From NCBI RefSeq assembly GCF_037975245.1, contig NC_092571.1, positions 17,729,917 through 17,793,916 of the forward strand: a stretch of DNA of 64,000 bases. The letters run 5' to 3'. The notes beneath the pieces are model-generated. The model saw only the letters and a list, made by a program, of their open reading frames with translations, searched no databases and was not told where the DNA came from. Positions 11,207 to 22,074 of the stretch are shown here, piece by piece (position 1 is the stretch's first letter; each line of letters begins with the position of its first letter). The translations under genes and the position numbers were made by a program. This stretch comes from Apostichopus japonicus. Taxonomy: Eukaryota > Echinodermata > Holothuroidea > Aspidochirotida > Stichopodidae.

Positions 11207-11461
11207 CACTGGTCCTTCCTGATCCTCCCGTTGTCATCAATTGTCCAGGGATCATATCAAGCAACTCTTTAAATGGAGGGAGCATCTCGATTTCATGGAC
11301 GGAGCCCTCCGCCATCAGCAACGATCAACAATCCGATTTGGTTAGCCAATCACACGCTCCTGGGAATACCTTCCCCGTTGGAGACACTGACGTAACTTAC
11401 ACTTTCGCCGACCCTATCAACAATGCAGTTACTAGCAATTGTCTGTTTACAGTCAGAGTTT
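11207..11461 (+). CDS. Exon 9: HYR domain 9
   Basis: The exon has 85 codons and contains no in-frame ATG, so simple ORF searches miss it. It encodes PDPPVVINCPGIISSNSL, SISWTEPSAIS, SHAPGNTFPVGDTDVTYTF and SNCLFTVRV, a complete HYR domain. The acceptor is CCCGCAG and the donor a perfect T/GTAAGT. It joins exon 8 as TCA and exon 10 as TTC. Confidence 0.93.
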
Positions 11462-11750
11462 GTAAGTGGAATATACCAAAAAAAATCAATCAATTAAACG
11501 AAACATCTATCAATTAAACGAAACGTATAAACAAATGTGAAATGGATTACACTTTCATTTTTGCACAAATATATAAACAAAAGGATATCTTTATTCTGTA
11601 TTAATCTTTTATTTACCCACAACGATTCGGATTTCTTTTTATTTGACAGGCAAAACCCCAGGAATTGTGATATTTAAAAGCAAAGTGGTCACAGATTAAG
11701 TTTACATTATGTAATGTTTGCTGCCTTTTTTTTACATTTTTTCAATTCAG

Positions 11751-11993
11751 TCGGACCTCCAACACTCATCAGTTGTCCAAGTGACATAACAGAGATCTCG
11801 CCAACAGGAAACAGCTTAGTAGTATCATGGCCTGCACCGTCAGCAGTAACAAGCAGTGGGGCACTGGCTTCTGTACAGAGTCAAACAGCATTCTCAGGGA
11901 CCCCATTCGTCATTGGCGTAACCTGCGTCGAGATAATATTTATTGATCCGCAATCCGGTCTGATTGTTGTCTGCACATTTAAAATCACCATCT
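11751..11993 (+). CDS. Exon 10: HYR domain 10
   Basis: The exon has 81 codons, acceptor AATTCAG ending at 11750 and donor T/GTAAGA. Motifs are PPTLISCPSDITEISPTGN, VVSWPAPSAV, TAFSGTPFVIGVTCVEIIF (an extra cysteine in the strand that is normally TTVTYTF) and VCTFKITI. Intron 9 before it (289 bp) contains only a small AATCAATTAAACGAAAC duplication. Confidence 0.92.
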
Positions 11994-12530
11994 GTAAGAT
12001 TTCTGGGTTTTTTCTATCAATTTTTCTGTTTTGAAGTTTTGCATTATACTGCCTTGTCTACCACAAATTTCACTAATTCCTCTCTGAAGTATTTTGGAAA
12101 TCAGTCTCCTTTTAATGAAAGTAAGGCCTCCCTCTGTGTCCTTTCATGGACTCACAGGGCCCCTAGTTAGCGAGTTACGGAAGCCTTCATGCGTTCTCAA
12201 ACATCATTTTAATTACAAAAGCGTTTCATTCATACTATTTCTATCAGTGTTAAAACAAGTCAGTGTTATAATGACATGCCCTGCATAGAGAAAGAGAAAT
12301 AAAATAATAAGCATTGGGGATGGGAAGATGAACATTGTGTTAAACAATGATTGTAGATGCAGTGGAAATATTGGAAATTGACCGAAACCAGAAAAAAATC
12401 ACAGAAAGAAGACAAAGAGGGGGGGGGGAAGCACATTCAATTAAGTGAACCATTCAATGTTTGTTTCTTCCAAATAAATTAATTTCCCACCAATAAGAAC
12501 CCATCTATTTCATCTTTTCTTTGCTTCAAG
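11994..12530 (+). other. Intron 10
   Basis: The intron is 537 bp. It has a short G run at about 12419 and a good pyrimidine tract before TTCAAG. No other feature. Confidence 0.75.
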
Positions 12531-12770
12531 TGGGACCTCCACGAATATCCGGATGTCCCGCGGATCAAACTGTGACCTCCTTCCAGCCCTTCATCGCTAT
12601 CAGTTGGTCTCCACCGACGGCAGTATCTTCTGTCGGCCAAACCCTGTCTGGTTCATCTTCTAATACCCCTGGGAGCAACTTCCCATCCCCAAGCAGTAAT
12701 CCAGTAACGTATACTTTCACAGACCCCGCATCCGGCCTCTCCAGTGAGTGTCGCTTCAACATCGTCGTCA
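12531..12770 (+). CDS. Exon 11: HYR domain 11
   Basis: The exon has 80 codons, acceptor CTTCAAG ending at 12530 and a perfect donor A/GTAAGT. It encodes PPRISGCPADQTVTS, AISWSPPTAVSS, NTPGSNFPSPSSNPVTYTF and ECRFNIVV. The serine-rich loop after the tryptophan strand is shorter than in neighbours, which explains the compact length. Confidence 0.93.
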
Positions 12771-13686
12771 GTAAGTAATCCATGTCTCTTCTTTCCTTCT
12801 CGCTGTTGACGTCGGCGCTGACATGGCAAGGCTGCAGCTTCCTGCAGCCAGGCTGAGTCGGTTGTTCTCTTTCCTGCTGTGCAGTTTCATATCACACAGT
12901 ATAGAGCACTGCTGACCTGCAGAAATTCAGCTCTGTCGTTTTGATATTGATGCAGCCTCGCTGCAGAGGATCTTGCAGCTGCTGCAGCTTTATTAGTTTT
13001 TACACAGTGCCTTTAGGAGTCCGGTTTGGATTTGGTTTATTTATTAATTTGTGTCCACAAAGTCATCGATCTTTGCTGAAAACAGGAACGAAAAAAGAAA
13101 ATGCTTGTAAGGAAGCCACTCTTAGAGTCTTACTTCTTTTCATGCTTCGATTATATGGAACGAATAGTCAGTAATAATCTGTTTCGTACGTTGTGAGAAA
13201 GCAATGTCAATCTAAATCTTGAACCGATGGTCCACATTTTTTACATGAGATGCGACCGAAACGGTAGGTCGAAGAATATATTTGGTAGTATTGTCGGATT
13301 CTTCCGGAAGTCCCAAGAAACTGATCGACAGTTTTCAGAACTTGCTGACAGATTCGATGATTTGCAAAGCTATGGTTTTGACAATCAGTTCCATAGTCCG
13401 AGCATTTTGAGCTGAGCATCGGTTCTGAGAGGTCGGGTCAAAGTAGGTCGGGGCTGGGTTTTGCGCGGAGGAGACTGTGTCCGCCGTCTTTAAGCAATGA
13501 GGAATGGTTTCCGTAGAATTGTGTAACACGGTTCATGTTTGGCTCTTTCAGCACTGAATGAATCTAAAACAAAAATTGATGTTGTGAAAGATGATGTATT
13601 TAGTTTTGTCAGTTTTCACACCTGTTTTCTCCTTTATTCATCCAAACTGTTACCGTGGCAATTGATTTCTTAATTTAACAAAACAG
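12771..13686 (+). other. Intron 11, with interspersed repeat
   Basis: The intron is 916 bp. The part 12820-13010 belongs to a repeat family that recurs in inverted orientation in intron 26. No exon is visible in 13011-13686. Confidence 0.7.
12820..13010 (+). repeat. Interspersed repeat (CTGCAG-rich family), copy 1
   Basis: The segment containing GCAGCCAGGCTGAGT and TAGAGCACTGCT matches the reverse complement of about 32275-32445. CTGCAG and GCTGCAGC phrases recur at both ends, suggesting inverted termini. The class is not identified, though a small non-autonomous DNA element is possible. Confidence 0.55.
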
Positions 13687-13929
13687 TACGACCTCCCCCA
13701 CCAACTGTAAGTGGCTGCCCCCAGGACATCGTAAGAAGCGAAGTTGGGGTATCAACAGTGGTCTCCTGGATCCCTCCGACGGCCGTCTCGGATACGAATT
13801 TACCCGTTCCCTGTCAGCAGAATAATCAAGTGGGCAACACTTTTGCGGTACCGTCGACGACCACCGTCGTGTATTCCTGTACAGATTCACTCGGTGCTAC
13901 TGCTACCTGCAGATTTAATATCATCATAT
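13687..13929 (+). CDS. Exon 12: HYR domain 12
   Basis: The exon has 81 codons, acceptor AAACAG at 13681-13686 and donor T/GTAAGT. Motifs are PPPPTVSGCPQDIVRSE, VVSWIPPTAVSDT, VGNTFAVPSTTTVVYSCTD and ATCRFNIII. Four cysteines: VPCQQ and YSC are extra and could pair with each other. The last 47 bp and the donor are copied several times in the following intron. Confidence 0.92.
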
Positions 13930-14160
13930 GTAAGTTCTTAAACGGATGTTGAATTCATCCCGATTCATAGATTCACTCAGGGCTACTGCTACCAGCTCAT
14001 TTAATGTGAGTCTTAAAACGGATGTAGAATTCATCCCGATTCATAGAATCACTCGGTGCTACTGCTACCTGCTCCTTTAATATCATCATATGTGAGTTTT
14101 AAAATGGATGTAGAATTCATCCTGATTCATAGATTCACCTGAGTGCTACTGCGTACGTGC
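13883..14160 (+). repeat. Tandem copies of the exon 12 end plus donor
   Basis: An 87-bp unit runs from GATTCACTCGGTGCTACTGCT in exon 12 through the donor and about 40 bp of intron. It is repeated about 3.5 times, with copies starting near 13883, 13970, 14046 and 14132. The second copy lacks about 10 bp before the donor. The third keeps ATCATCATAT/GTGAG, so spare donors exist downstream of the real one. Confidence 0.88.
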
Positions 14161-15372
14161 AAGAATGTATTTTTTATGATTTATTTTGACATTGGAGTAC
14201 ATTTTTGTCATTACAAAAATGTCATAGTATAAGTAGTGGCATGTACCTATATTTTGTAATATATACAGAGACTAAAGTTTAGTTTGGAGAACCTTGGAAC
14301 TTTTAAAATGGATGACCTCGGGAGCAAAATATAATATGTATAAAGTTGTAGACCATTCAAACACCACTGCTATCAGACTAGGTTGCACTTTTAGACTGCT
14401 TTAAATTGTTGAGGATTGACCCTTTAAACAGCTAAGGCTCATCAACTAAAATGACTGGACTATTAAGTCTAAAACGAAACAGACTCTTAGGTCAGTTCTT
14501 CAGCAACACAAAACTCCATTGTAAAAACATTGGATTTTGTAGCCTCTAATAACATGTTTACAAATGTGTTACAAATCATTTCAAGGACAAATGATGTTGA
14601 AGGATACTCTGTTGTTTATATGCAAAATAGAATAAAACTGTTAGCAAATTGCTTATCCACTAGAGAGCCTGTGTAAGAGAATGTGTAAAAGTAGGTTGGT
14701 CTGACATTTCGATCCTAGCAGGATCTTCTTCAAAGGCTAAATGATAAGTGGTTGTTTATATGAAGTCAAAAGAACATGTTTTGGTTGAGTCAATAGAATT
14801 TCCAAACGATGGATTAAAAAAAATGCCTGGACTGATGAGTTGCAATGTCATCATCAATTTTAAGCCTTAAAGGAGCATTAAATTTTACTATCACTCATAG
14901 AGGTAATTATCTGTTTATCAAAATCTTCCAGTTTAGGTTTAAAAAACTCCAGGCAATTCACAGGCTGATAACTACAATGTGGAATGCAAAATGGCCAAGT
15001 CACACACTGCCTTGTCAGTTACTGCATGGCCAGAAAATCTCAAAATAATTTTAGACATTTTTCCAGTGCATGTTGAACTACAGGACTCATACTCGTGGTT
15101 GCAAAGGCTTAAATATTTGACTGCACTTTTTTCCAACTGTTTTTAGACGTCTGAGAGACAATTTACTACAAAAGGACTACAAATAGGCCTACTGATTCAT
15201 TAGAATTCCCAAAAAATTATTTATGACTACCTTTGCATTTTCTTCTCTGCAACAGCATTGATTGAAGTCCCACTTCTGACACCATATAAAATTGGTAGCC
15301 TTTTCAGCTACCCAAAAAATAGTGATAGAAATCCCACTCCTTAATGCTAAGATGATTTCTTAATCTTTGCAG
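14161..15372 (+). other. Intron 12, remainder
   Basis: This is intron sequence with one notable item, a Penelope-type motif at 14698-14741 (listed separately). I see no exon; the next acceptor is TTTGCAG at 15372. Confidence 0.7.
14698..14741 (-). ncRNA. Hammerhead-ribozyme-like motif of Penelope type
   Basis: On the minus strand the order is TTGAAGA, a stem GATCC/GGATC closed by TGCTA, then GAAA and TGTCAGAC. Hammerhead cores read CUGANGA, stem II, GAAA, stem III, GUC. Degenerate relatives of this arrangement mark the terminal repeats of Penelope-like retroelements. Here the first C is T, an extra A precedes stem II and stem III is essentially absent. It is probably a decayed remnant and not an active ribozyme. 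Confidence 0.4.
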
Positions 15373-15627
15373 CCGTGCGCCAGACTCCTCCAACTGTCAC
15401 TGGTTGTTCTGATGACATCATCCTAAATGGTCCACCGGGTGCAACGTCTGTGCAGATCTCATGGATAGAACCCACTGCCACAACCAGTTCCGGTCTTCCA
15501 GCAACCGTCTCCTCCACTGCAGCGCCGGGACAATTATTCTCCATCCCAACGAATACCAGAATATCATATACTTTTACAGATCCATTGAATCAGCTGGCTA
15601 CGTCTTGTTCATTCTCTGTTATCCTCA
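15373..15627 (+). CDS. Exon 13: HYR domain 13
   Basis: The exon has 85 codons, acceptor TTTGCAG ending at 15372 and donor A/GTGAGT. It encodes TPPTVTGCSDDIILNG (serine replaces the proline of the CP motif), VQISWIEPTATTSS, AAPGQLFSIPTNTRISYTF and TSCSFSVIL. The EPTAT phrase foreshadows the later domains that carry EPTATD. Confidence 0.93.
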
Positions 15628-16114
15628 GTGAGTAACATTTACAAGTTGTAAGGTATCCCGACACATACCTGTCCGCTTCGGTGGTCTCTGTAATCGAAAT
15701 CTCTGTAATCGAAATCTCAACTTTCTCAAACTTCCTCGTCTAATCTTGCACCAGCTGCCACCACCACAGAGCATACGACTTTCAATGTTCTAAATTATAT
15801 GAAAAAATGCGGGATTTCCTTCAATTTCCAAAATGATGATCATGTAAGCAATCAGTAACAAACTGTGTACTGTAAAGTGAAAGAAGTTACGCGGAAACGG
15901 ACACAGGTTACCGAGCGGCATCGAGTGGCATCATACCTGGCCTTTCAAAACAGAGAAACTTCGCTGTATGAGTTGAAGTTTAAAATAAATTATGAAGGTG
16001 ATTTGTTGGATTCCACAATGCTGTTGGGTCTTAAACTCACTGGAGTCACTGGACAATATTTTTTATTCCCCTCTGATATCATAATCTTCTTTCTCCATCT
16101 CTCAATTTTCACAG
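15628..16114 (+). other. Intron 13
   Basis: The intron is 487 bp. A CTCTGTAATCGAAAT phrase is doubled at about 15687-15718. The open frame running into exon 14 from 15865 is intron read-through. No other feature. Confidence 0.75.
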
Positions 16115-16372
16115 CCCCGACACCTCCGGATGAACCTCCCACAATCGTGGGATGTCCTGCGGACGTCCAGTTAGAGGCCAATAATGCAGAAACGGTCACT
16201 GTAAGCTGGACGGAACCGACCGCCATGAGTAACACCGGAGGGACAGTTTCGGTAACGTTCACCGATACCAGTGGGAGCGATTTCTTAGTTCCTTCCACTA
16301 CCCAAGTGGAATACACGTTTACAGACTCCATCAATGGTAGAACTGCTCAATGCCGATTCACAATTAATGTTG
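16115..16372 (+). CDS. Exon 14: HYR domain 14
   Basis: The exon has 86 codons, acceptor TTTTCACAG ending at 16114 and donor G/GTAAGG. It reads PDEPPTIVGCPADVQLEANN, TVSWTEPTAMSN, GSDFLVPSTTQVEYTFTDSI and QCRFTINV. It has the standard two cysteines and a clean YTFTD strand. The DEPP opening is shared with exon 16, and the similar DDPP opens exon 17. Confidence 0.94.
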
Positions 16373-16911
16373 GTAAGGAAAAATTAAATAAAAATTAATC
16401 TCATTTCAGCAGATTCTTCAAGTTAACCTCTTTGTTTTCTTTTCTTTTTGGCAATGGTCACCATGACAATATTAAAAGTGGCTGTATTAGATACATGGAT
16501 ACTTATCAGTCAAAAACAAAAGATGAAACTCTCTCATCTGCTTCTGATCGGTGCATAAATAAGTTTCATTTGGCAAATATCTGATATTGTGTGTGGGTTT
16601 AGTAAACCTATTCTACATCAACAGATTAATCCTAATTCCAGCATTTTCTGTGTCTGTCTTTCAGTTTCATATCGTGGCAGTGTATCGGCCATGAGGATGT
16701 AATCTCATATATCTCACCTATATGTCACACACTGGTCTCTGGTGGATTTTTATTGTCTTATTTTCCTTCTTTTTGTTTGAAAGTCTTTTCTGGTATCTGG
16801 TTGTGTGATCGTTACTCAATTCTGTAATTCTTTTCTCTTTTCGTCCGTACCTCCATCCATTCCATCACGGCCATTCCTCCCCCACCCCTTCTTCTCTCCA
16901 AAAATTTGCAG
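16373..16911 (+). other. Intron 14
   Basis: The intron is 539 bp, with a pyrimidine-rich 3' third. No repeat or gene recognised. Confidence 0.75.
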
Positions 16912-17166
16912 ACGGGCAAGATACCATACCACCAATGATAACGGGTTGTCCTGGCAACATATTCTTGACGACAAACACTAACGCACAGACCCAATCCATC
17001 GTCTGGATTGAACCAACTGCTACAGACAGAGGGCAACCCATACTTGGCACCAGCGATATCTCACCAGGATTTGCCTTTCCAGTTGGGGTGCAGACAGGCG
17101 TGCTATACGAGTTTGTCGATCTCTCCGGTAACAGGGCACAGTGTGCTTTCTCCGTGTCTTTAGTCA
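16912..17166 (+). CDS. Exon 15: HYR domain 15
   Basis: The exon has 85 codons, acceptor TTTGCAG ending at 16911 and a perfect donor A/GTAAGT. Motifs are PPMITGCPGNIFLTTN, SIVWIEPTATDRGQ, ISPGFAFPVGVQTGVLYEF and SGNRAQCAFSVSL. From here on the array carries EPTATD and GN.A.C phrases, the form usual in HYR domains of other animals. Confidence 0.93.
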
Positions 17167-17695
17167 GTAAGTATGCCACCAATAAAGTTACAATCAAACT
17201 GCTGATGCAGTAAAATTGGATGCAACCCATATTTTTCTCCTGGAAGAAAATAGTCCCAAAGCATGCTGCGAAAAGTTACGAATAATGCAAGGCTTCAGAC
17301 GAAGTCCACCACCGATGATGGCAAAAGGTCTGTGCAAGGTTGAGAGGTTGTCACAAGAGTGCAATAAGTGATCCCATTGTTTGTGAAAGTTTTCCATATG
17401 TCGGTAGCAGCATCTTTAGATGTGTGGCCATGTTAATCCTGTAACTATACTTTTCGCCAACGCAGTTGGGTTTCGTAGAGAACGTGGTGTAGCAGAAGGC
17501 ACACGGTGTACAGTCCTTTCGTAACTAGCACCATCTATTACATAAAACTGTTTGTTCTTGTTAATATCTATTATTGGGGTCCGCAATAATATGCAATAAG
17601 AAACATACCTAGATTTTTAAGTTTCCTAATTTTAAGCAAACTGAATACTTATTCTTCGTCTTTCGTCACAAGTTTGTTTTCCCTTACATCGATAG
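17167..17695 (+). other. Intron 15
   Basis: The intron is 529 bp with no recognised feature. The acceptor is ACATCGATAG, with a modest pyrimidine tract further upstream. Confidence 0.75.
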
Positions 17696-17950
17696 GAGTT
17701 GACGATGAACCTCCAGTCATTACTGGTTGCCCGGAACCAATATCCTTGACAGCTGTTCCGGGCCAGACTGTCATGTCTATCACCTGGACCGAGCCCACGG
17801 CCACAGATAATTTTGGAAGCCAAATTATCGTAATGAGGTCGCACAATCCCGGAACTCAATTTACGGTGGATACGTCGACGATCATTACCTACACCTTCAG
17901 TGATGCCGCCGGAAATGAAGCCACTTGTGTCTTCACCATCTCTCTGACAA
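17696..17950 (+). CDS. Exon 16: HYR domain 16
   Basis: The exon has 85 codons and is the most canonical HYR of the gene: DDEPPVITGCPEPISLTA, ITWTEPTATDNFGS, SHNPGTQFTVDTSTIITYTF and DAAGNEATCVFTISL. The acceptor AG is at 17694-17695 and the donor A/GTAGGT. The exon begins with GA, so it can be joined in frame only after an exon not ending in T; exon 15 ends in A. Confidence 0.94.
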
Positions 17951-19795
17951 GTAGGTTTTGTAATATTGTATTTTGTGATTGTAATGTTAACTGTGTGAAT
18001 GACATAAAGAATACCTTAAAATAAAAACAATATATCAGAGCCAACAAAAAGGGGACATGTGTGTTACAAACCATTAAACGTATAGGTTATGTTACTTTTC
18101 AATATCATTTCGGTTTTTCAAAGACGAACAAAATGTTTTGTTTAAATACCATTTAAGAACCGTTAGAGGTATTGGGCCTCCTAATGGGACATTGATCAAT
18201 AGAGGTAATAATGCTAACTATTGATAGCAAAATTAGAACAGTTTTGGTAAATATACAAAAACATATCACCACACTGAATTATTACAAGGTGGTGAAAACA
18301 CAGGAAGAGATCTCCGACGTTAGGTGAGCGGGATAAGCCAAAGAAATTAACATGTGATAACATGTGATGTCATCCTAAACTAGTAACAAAATTGCCTGTG
18401 AGCATGAGTAATTACTCATGGACATGTCATTATCATGTCATTAACATGTGATGTCATCCTAAACTTGGAACAAAATTGCCTGTGACTATGAGTAAGTACA
18501 CATGGACATGTCATTAACATGTGATGTCATCCTAAAATAGAAACACAATTGCATGTGACTATGAGTTAGTACTCATGGACATGTCATTGACATGTCATTA
18601 ACATGTGATGTCATCCTAAACTTGTAACAAAATTGCCTGTGACTATGAGTAAGTACTCATGGACATGTCATTAACATGTCATTAATATGTGATATCATCC
18701 TAAACTAGTAACAAAATTGCCTGTAAGTATGAATAAGTACTCGTGAAAATGTGATTAACATATCATTACCATGTGATTAGCATCTCTTTTCATCCTAAAC
18801 GAGTAACAAAATTGCCTGTGAGTATGAGTAATTACTCATGGACATGTGATGAACATGTGATGTCATCCTAAAATAGTAAAAAAATTGCCTGCGATTATGA
18901 GTAATTACTCATTAACATGTGATTAACATGTGATGTCAACCTTGAATACTAACAAAATTGCCTGTGAGTATGAGTAAATTACTCATTGACATGTGATGTA
19001 CATGTGATGGCATCCTAAAATACTTACAAAATTGCCTGTGAGTATGCGTAAAATTATTCATGGACTCGGCAAAACACTGCTGTGGTCTAGAAAAATAACA
19101 TGCCTACAGTACGTCAAAAATTTTAGCAAGGAATAAATTGTTTTCTCTGTGGGTACCACATTGTAGAAAATTAGGAAAAACAACTTTAGAGAATTGTAGG
19201 GTGAGATATTTTCTCTCTCAATTCCAGTTATTTAAATCATTTTATGACAGAAGAAAGAGATGAAAGGAGTTGGAGAGAGTCATGAAATCAAATGAGATGT
19301 AAAATACATGCAAAAATCTGAGCAGAGTAATTAACTTTCAGAAGTGATTGATTAGGAAGTTTCAAATAAAATTTGTGGATGTTGAGTTTCCTTATATACT
19401 TCATACTAAAAACTTACAGAAAAGTAGAGGCTTGCTTCCACGACATTTAAAGAAAGGAAAGATTACCTATATGCATATCCTCAAGGAAAATGTGGCAAAT
19501 CACCAAGGGGAGAACAACTAAAACATAGCTTATTGTTTATAAAAGTTTATGGTTGCAGGGACGGATGGGAATAGGATTTTGATAGTCGAATTATGCCCAC
19601 GGGCCATCTGTTGGCAACTCCTGCCACGGAGTGTCATGCGGTTGTTGAACGTTATAACAAGGTGACACAACATATTCGTCACTCGCCATCATTTATAACC
19701 ATATCCCCGTCTCGATGCTGCTCTGTGACAAGGAATGTTGACAACCGTCCAAAAAAAAAACCAACGACGAAGAATACCATCTTACCTTCACACAG
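17951..19795 (+). other. Intron 16, with satellite array
   Basis: The intron is 1.8 kb. The middle (18349-19062) is a tandem array. The flanks are AT-rich with no gene seen. Confidence 0.75.
18349..19062. repeat. Tandem array, ACATGTGATGTCATCCTAAA-type unit
   Basis: About nine copies of a 70-110-bp unit run from ACATGTGATGTCATCCTAAA through ACAAAATTGCCTGTGA to GAGTAATTACTCATGGACAT. ACATGT and GAGTAATTACTC are self-complementary, and TGATGTCA resembles a CRE/ATF-type site. Unit length differs because ACATGTCATTA blocks are gained or lost. Confidence 0.85.
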
Positions 19796-20047
19796 GTGCA
19801 CCCGATGATCCACCTGAAATTATCAGATGCCCTGGAGACGTGTTCCGGACTGCCCCCGCTGGGGCAGTGACTTTGTCTGTCACCTGGGATGAGCCACAGG
19901 CGACAGATGATAACGGCGAGGTCGTCACCATCGCTTCCAGCACTTCGGGCGACCTTTTCGTCGTGGGTACCACCACCTCTATCATCTACACCTTTATGGA
20001 TAACGCTGGACAGACCTCCGTCTGTCTCTTCAATGTCAGGATTTTTG
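19796..20047 (+). CDS. Exon 17: HYR domain 17
   Basis: The exon has 84 codons, acceptor TTCACACAG ending at 19795 and a perfect donor G/GTAAGT. Motifs are DDPPEIIRCPGDVFRTA, SVTWDEPQATDDNGEV, SGDLFVVGTTTSIIYTF and GQTSVCLFNVRI. The acidic DDNG loop resembles a calcium-friendly turn, but no binding claim can be made. Confidence 0.94.
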
Positions 20048-20623
20048 GTAAGTGGTTGGCTTAGAAGATGTCATTAGTTATGTCAAAAAAGAGACACTGT
20101 TGCAATATGTGACAATATCAGAGATTCATATCATGTCTGCTGCTCCTGATGCAGACGATATCGCAATAGTTTCAACCGCTGATTAAGATCACGAAGAGAG
20201 CCATTTGTCAAATATGATCAAAATTATTTTCGAGTAAAATTATGCCATTGTTGTTGGCAGCAAAATCTTTCTCTTTCCACCTCCCACTCTCTCTCCGCCT
20301 CTCTCTCTACACCTCTCTCTCCACCTCTCTCTCTCTCTATAAACAATGCATCTACATATATTATACATGGGTACATATACAAATACACCTACAGGCACAC
20401 CAACATGTATACATACATATGTTACACAGTTTGTTACCAAAAGAAAGTATTTGCTACAGTAATCTAGAAACAGGAACATCTGGACTGCAGATAACATCTT
20501 ACAAAGGGAGAGTTCTAAACATTAAACAGATACACCACAAACAGTAGATAGTTCTTAAATTAACTCTTGAAAGAGGAAATACGTATCAAACATGCCCTTA
20601 TCTTTGAATTTTCAATTGAACAG
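20048..20623 (+). other. Intron 17
   Basis: The intron is 576 bp. It has a CT-rich microsatellite at about 20268-20339 followed by a short ATACATA-rich stretch. No gene seen. Confidence 0.75.
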
Positions 20624-20875
20624 CTCCTATGGATTTCAACCCGCCGGACGTCTTTGGTTGTCCATCAACGGCCATCTTTGAAAGAGTGCCAACCGGCAGT
20701 GATACAGTGTTTGTGGACTGGGAGGAACCCATCGCTACGGATCAAGAAAGTTTGGTGATGACAACACAGACACACACACCGCCTCTTCTACTGAATGTTG
20801 GAGACACGGTGAATGTTCTGTACACCTTCTCCGATGGTCAAAATATGGTCACCTGTGCCTTCACAATCTTTGTTT
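20624..20875 (+). CDS. Exon 18: HYR domain 18
   Basis: The exon has 84 codons, acceptor TTGAACAG ending at 20623 and donor T/GTAAGA. It encodes NPPDVFGCPSTAIFERV, VFVDWEEPIATDQES, HTPPLLLNVGDTVNVLYTF and TCAFTIFV. The CPxDI motif is altered to CPSTA, but the tryptophan, the VGDT turn and both cysteines stay. Confidence 0.92.
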
Positions 20876-21378
20876 GTAAGAATAATTATAATTATAATAA
20901 TAGTACATAATAATAGTAATATACATTTTTGGCAGAGCGCTGAACGTAAAACAGGACTTTATCAACCATACTTTAAGAGAAGATATCACAGGGAAAATTG
21001 TTTCAAAAGCAAGCAATTGAAATACATTCAAGTAATAGTAATTAGAAACAAAATGGGCCATGTCAAGACATTATGGTCAACAGCTGACTTTTTTTTAGTT
21101 TAAGCTGGTGTTAAAAGAACAAATATCTTCGCTAATGGCTCGGTGTTCCACAGGCACTGTACAAAAATATGAAATTCTGTGTCACTGTTATACTCGAACT
21201 CACTGATCGCTCAATAAACAGTAGGAGTTTCCGAGCAAAGACTGCACTATACACAGCCATGTTTAAAGCCCATCGCTATGCCATCCGAAATTTCTGGATA
21301 AAGCGTACAATTTTGTATTTTATCGACTGTTGAATTTGGCAGCCAAAGTTAAATTATGCAAATCTTTTTTAAACATAG
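20876..21378 (+). other. Intron 18
   Basis: The intron is 503 bp. It starts with an ATT/ATAAT-rich stretch (20881-20924). No other feature. Confidence 0.75.
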
Positions 21379-21645
21379 TACCGGCTGACACCAGTCCCCC
21401 GGTCTTCACCAACTGCCCTGAAGACATCGTAGTTTCACCTCGACAGACCGAAGTCGGTTCCTCCGTGGTATTTTGGTTGGAGCCCGTCGTCACGGATGCA
21501 ATCAGCGGCCCAGTCTCTCTGGCAGTGAACTTCCCTCCAGGTTCTTCTTTTGAGATTGGGATGCCAGTCAGTGTAATATATACCGCAACGGACAGTGCGC
21601 CAGTTCCCAACGTTGAAACTTGTGAATTCATCGTTCTTGTCAGAC
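21379..21645 (+). CDS. Exon 19: HYR domain 19
   Basis: The exon has 89 codons, acceptor AAACATAG ending at 21378 and donor C/GTAAGT. Motifs are SPPVFTNCPEDIVVSPR, VVFWLEPVVTDAISG, FPPGSSFEIGMPVSVIYTATD and ETCEFIVLV. A few extra residues lie before the second cysteine (SAPVPNVETC), which lengthens the domain. Confidence 0.93.
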
Positions 21646-22074
21646 GTAAGTGACAGTGATATAAATATCTATGCACCAGATGTCATGTTCAAACCCGTAC
21701 ATTCACTTTTACCTTTCATTCGATGACCTTTATATTTATATATATATATATATTTATATATATATACATACATACATACACACATTGAAAACCCTTTAAG
21801 GATACAATCATCCTAGTAGCCCTCCTATTTGTAACATCCTAAGCTCCAGTGAAATGATATTCCACAGCTGTAACCGCCTATAAATAAGGAACACTGTAAG
21901 GAACTAATCATTACAGTACCCCTTCTAGTTGTAACCTCCTTAGCTCCAGTGTGTGAGATTCAGCAGCTGTAATCGCCTATAAAAAAGGAACACTCTTTAA
22001 GGAACTAATCATCTTAGTATCTCTATTCTGGACCTTCTCGAGTACTTCATGACATCTGTTTTGCTCTATTCCAG
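21646..22074 (+). other. Intron 19, with AT microsatellite and dimeric repeat
   Basis: The intron is 429 bp. A TA/TACATA microsatellite lies at about 21732-21782. Two copies of a roughly 115-bp unit (GGAACACT, AATCAT, CTCCAGTG, CAGCTGTAA, CGCCTATAA) occupy 21785-22020. Confidence 0.75.
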
